Shown here: piece by piece, positions 32,601 through 33,394 of the stretch | How positions within the stretch are numbered: position 1 is the stretch's first letter | Layout of the letters: every line of letters begins with the position of its first letter | From: a virus | Reading direction: 5' to 3' (one strand) | Virus record (IMG/VR): IMGVR_UViG_3300006310_000002 | Location: 1-33,394 of that record | Length of the DNA stretch: 33,394 nt | Made by a program: the position numbers and the translations under genes | The notes under the pieces: generated by a model | Databases searched by the model: none | Told to the model about the DNA's origin: nothing | The model's input: only the letters and a program-made list of their open reading frames with translations

Positions 32601-33394
32601 TCAGCTAAAAATTTTGATGATGCAATCCTTAATAAATTAAATAAAAAAGCTATTAATGATGCAGGAGTTAAAGCTGCTAATAGAGATGCATTAATTCCTC
32701 AAGCAGATAATAGATTGTTATTTACTCAAAGTAATAATCAATGGGTTAGATTAATGGGTCAGTTTTTATCATGGGCACAAGCAAAATCTGCACAAACAAA
32801 TAAAATTCTAATGAGAATAGAAAATGGTAGTGCTAAAACATTAATTAAAACTTTAGCAGTATTACCAGTTTATAGTGGAGTTCAATCATTAAGAGAGATA
32901 GCAAAATATGGAGAAATTATAACTGATTATGATGCAAATAATAATAGATGGTGGGCAGAAGGTGCAAGACTATCAGGTATGTTTGGTTTTTTACCAGAAC
33001 TAATTGCTAATAGATTTATTGGACCAGGAGCAAGAGAACCATGGTATTTATTTGCACCTGCTTTTACAATTATAGGAGCACCAGGAAGAGCAGCAAAACA
33101 ATTTTGGGATGGAGATACTGATAAAGCATTAGTAACTCTTAATGAAAAATTTTTTCCTTTACCTAATTGGAGACGAAGACTTTGGCAATTATTTACGTCT
33201 GGACCTCAACCTTTAAAAATAAAAGGAACTACTATGGGTAGTAAATTAGAATGGAATTTAGGTGGATTAGTTCTTAGAAAAAGATTTAAAAAAGGAGATG
33301 CAGTAGAAGCTGCTGCTATGGAAGATATAAATTTAAATGCAGCTATTACTCCTCATGTAGAAGAAAAAACTCAATTACCTAAAAAAGAAATTGT
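29643..33394 (+). CDS. Giant internal virion (gp16-like) protein, 3' end outside window
   Basis: The frame is open from ATG 29643 to the window end, at least 1250 residues. The N-terminus carries three copies of an IDKSKLVGGE motif (residues 9-18, 46-55, 71-80). The rest is mostly helical with hydrophobic or glycine-rich stretches (SVALSGATAGAIGAVIPIGG at about 221-240; VAVRPLVGAGMGTVGGILFG at about 422-441) and a FFPKKEIDDYFPRVLDWD segment. No lytic transglycosylase motif is evident at the N-terminus. Its size, its place last in the virion block and its membrane-type segments fit a T7 gp16-type ejection protein. No Shine-Dalgarno site is clear. Confidence 0.75.
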   Translation, partial: MAEQISTIIDKSKLVGGEVINEQILESQEEEKNKEKETEVISETLIDKSKLVGGEKVEEPTQITFTTDSIIDKSKLVGGENVITGEEYTEPTNLERLEYGWDKETMVLGNVFRIGKAKVQDLFDDDKSFKDYILENEKKRLEALDKEHWKFRGREDEGGITTVGSIASMILDPYYLAGYLNPVSLKAMTNPVSAGTLNALLISGDVIIDNLAKTGEVDWGSVALSGATAGAIGAVIPIGGNIIKKYAPKFIESEVKLVADFIDRKLAKSNNISISQLKKIQNVSKSAQVKAADNELIKWTRNFVHPITAETKKFRALEKTLLEKRNLLIKIRKLKGKKKPIPGKLSGMLTQESPGKQIINIRQQIIDAKKASEAVKKNLITKQQGKLENWAELISNRNVKILEQLRKNETTIDWAARSLFSVAVRPLVGAGMGTVGGILFGDEETDLMYWATAGAVAGQMQKMIARSAKFGTKLEKGKILGVIDRELTQLTLQKVRDLMSATSATKLDSYGGATREIGKMLFREVDSPVSQKSAIAIADQMQRHFFRKVDKIFKPYNNDEIAWAISINRGKQLTKETPKRVEELSIQVKNYIDEFKNLSEGAGFFPKKEIDDYFPRVLDWDAIKKDEKAFLKTVQGIYESLGMKGKVASGPNKGRLRSEVAAESYYAGHKTSGDSVFNAQVLKEMFEKSTSGVSKSGKKFIYAPVSEHIIHQRALQGPYKLVEEVLEKKGYLVNDGKNILTRIANDSVKSIAFARQFGTHGELLQPFFQRIKDKYLKSGLTTEKALTAANQEMKLVVNSIDAYFDRYGVAMTGAAKSSAGIIATLGNANMLGRVTISSLGDIIQPLQNSSNWTVILNGFRRTAIRQAKETGPARELGLDISNSIQQGLQRSAGFEGKNLLLNNSWMGKTPTETVNNIMFKALGLQWLTGYARRFAYNVGVSDAYYLSKTLKKLTARGLENSGKAKRIKFFLNNNYEITTRQALQLGSAKNFDDAILNKLNKKAINDAGVKAANRDALIPQADNRLLFTQSNNQWVRLMGQFLSWAQAKSAQTNKILMRIENGSAKTLIKTLAVLPVYSGVQSLREIAKYGEIITDYDANNNRWWAEGARLSGMFGFLPELIANRFIGPGAREPWYLFAPAFTIIGAPGRAAKQFWDGDTDKALVTLNEKFFPLPNWRRRLWQLFTSGPQPLKIKGTTMGSKLEWNLGGLVLRKRFKKGDAVEAAAMEDINLNAAITPHVEEKTQLPKKEI
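29667..29882 (+). repeat. Three IDKSKLVGGE repeats at the N-terminus of the giant protein
   Basis: Copies lie at 29667-29696, 29778-29807 and 29853-29882. Copies 1 and 3 share 26 identical bases starting at ATAGACAAATCC. Copy 2 differs only at synonymous or near-synonymous positions within the motif. The linkers between them are acidic and unlike each other. Confidence 0.85.

Noticed and set aside
1-33394. tRNA genes, CRISPR arrays, insertion sequences, integrase or attachment site
   Set aside because: I looked for cloverleaf signatures, regularly spaced repeats, transposase motifs and tyrosine or serine recombinase catalytic motifs and found none that hold up.

Overview
The window is a strongly AT-rich stretch of a tailed double-stranded DNA phage. 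Every gene I can support lies on the + strand and they are tightly packed. It is the packaging, head, tail and ejection-protein part of the genome of what looks like a podovirus. There is a terminase, portal, scaffold and HK97-type capsid protein, then two tail-tube-like proteins, a long run of fibre and receptor-type genes, and a block of very large internal virion proteins. No tail-sheath or tape-measure gene of the sipho/myovirus kind is visible. The low GC, the family types (many familiar from marine phage sequences) and the near-consensus sigma70 promoters suggest a pelagic bacterium such as a SAR11-type alphaproteobacterium as host. That host assignment is inference only.

Layout. Positions 1-416 carry no gene; they hold repeats, an inverted repeat and the promoter of the packaging operon. 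Positions 417-3595 hold terminase small subunit, a small recombinase-domain-like protein, terminase large subunit and three small proteins. Positions 3646-5872 hold the portal gene, with a second gene embedded in another frame under its C-terminal tail. Positions 5912-8975 hold an acidic virion-type protein, a structured leader with two copies of an RNA-like element, the scaffold and the major capsid protein, followed by a strong terminator. Positions 9072-11923 hold two tiny genes and the tail-tube pair. Positions 11925-22713 hold fibre and receptor genes, including a three-gene cassette (TIG/Ig-like, LamG+SPRY-like, receptor domain) present twice in tandem. The second copy of its last gene is broken by one in-frame TAA. 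Positions 22723-23080 hold a small basic protein and a holin-like protein. Positions 23080-33394 hold the internal/ejection block: a 22-residue-repeat protein, a HlyC-like lysine acyltransferase, a cationic membrane-type protein, small basic proteins, and two giant virion proteins, the last cut by the window end.

How the genes would work together. Terminase cuts and pumps DNA through the portal into a capsid built on the scaffold. The two tube proteins close the head and form the nozzle. The fibre block recognises the cell. The internal proteins would be ejected to make the channel into the cell. Transcription seems to rely on host-type promoters with exactly 17-base spacing in front of the terminase, portal, 5912 and 13893 genes. 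Many genes are joined by TAATG stop/start overlaps. No integrase, replication, polymerase or recognisable endolysin gene is in the window.

The most unusual item is the HlyC-like toxin-activating acyltransferase at 25185-25637. It sits directly upstream of a protein whose first 186 residues contain no acidic residue and include a Lys-rich segment plus a glycine-rich hydrophobic segment. I propose, as inference, that this is a virion-associated lysine acylation system acting on an ejection protein.
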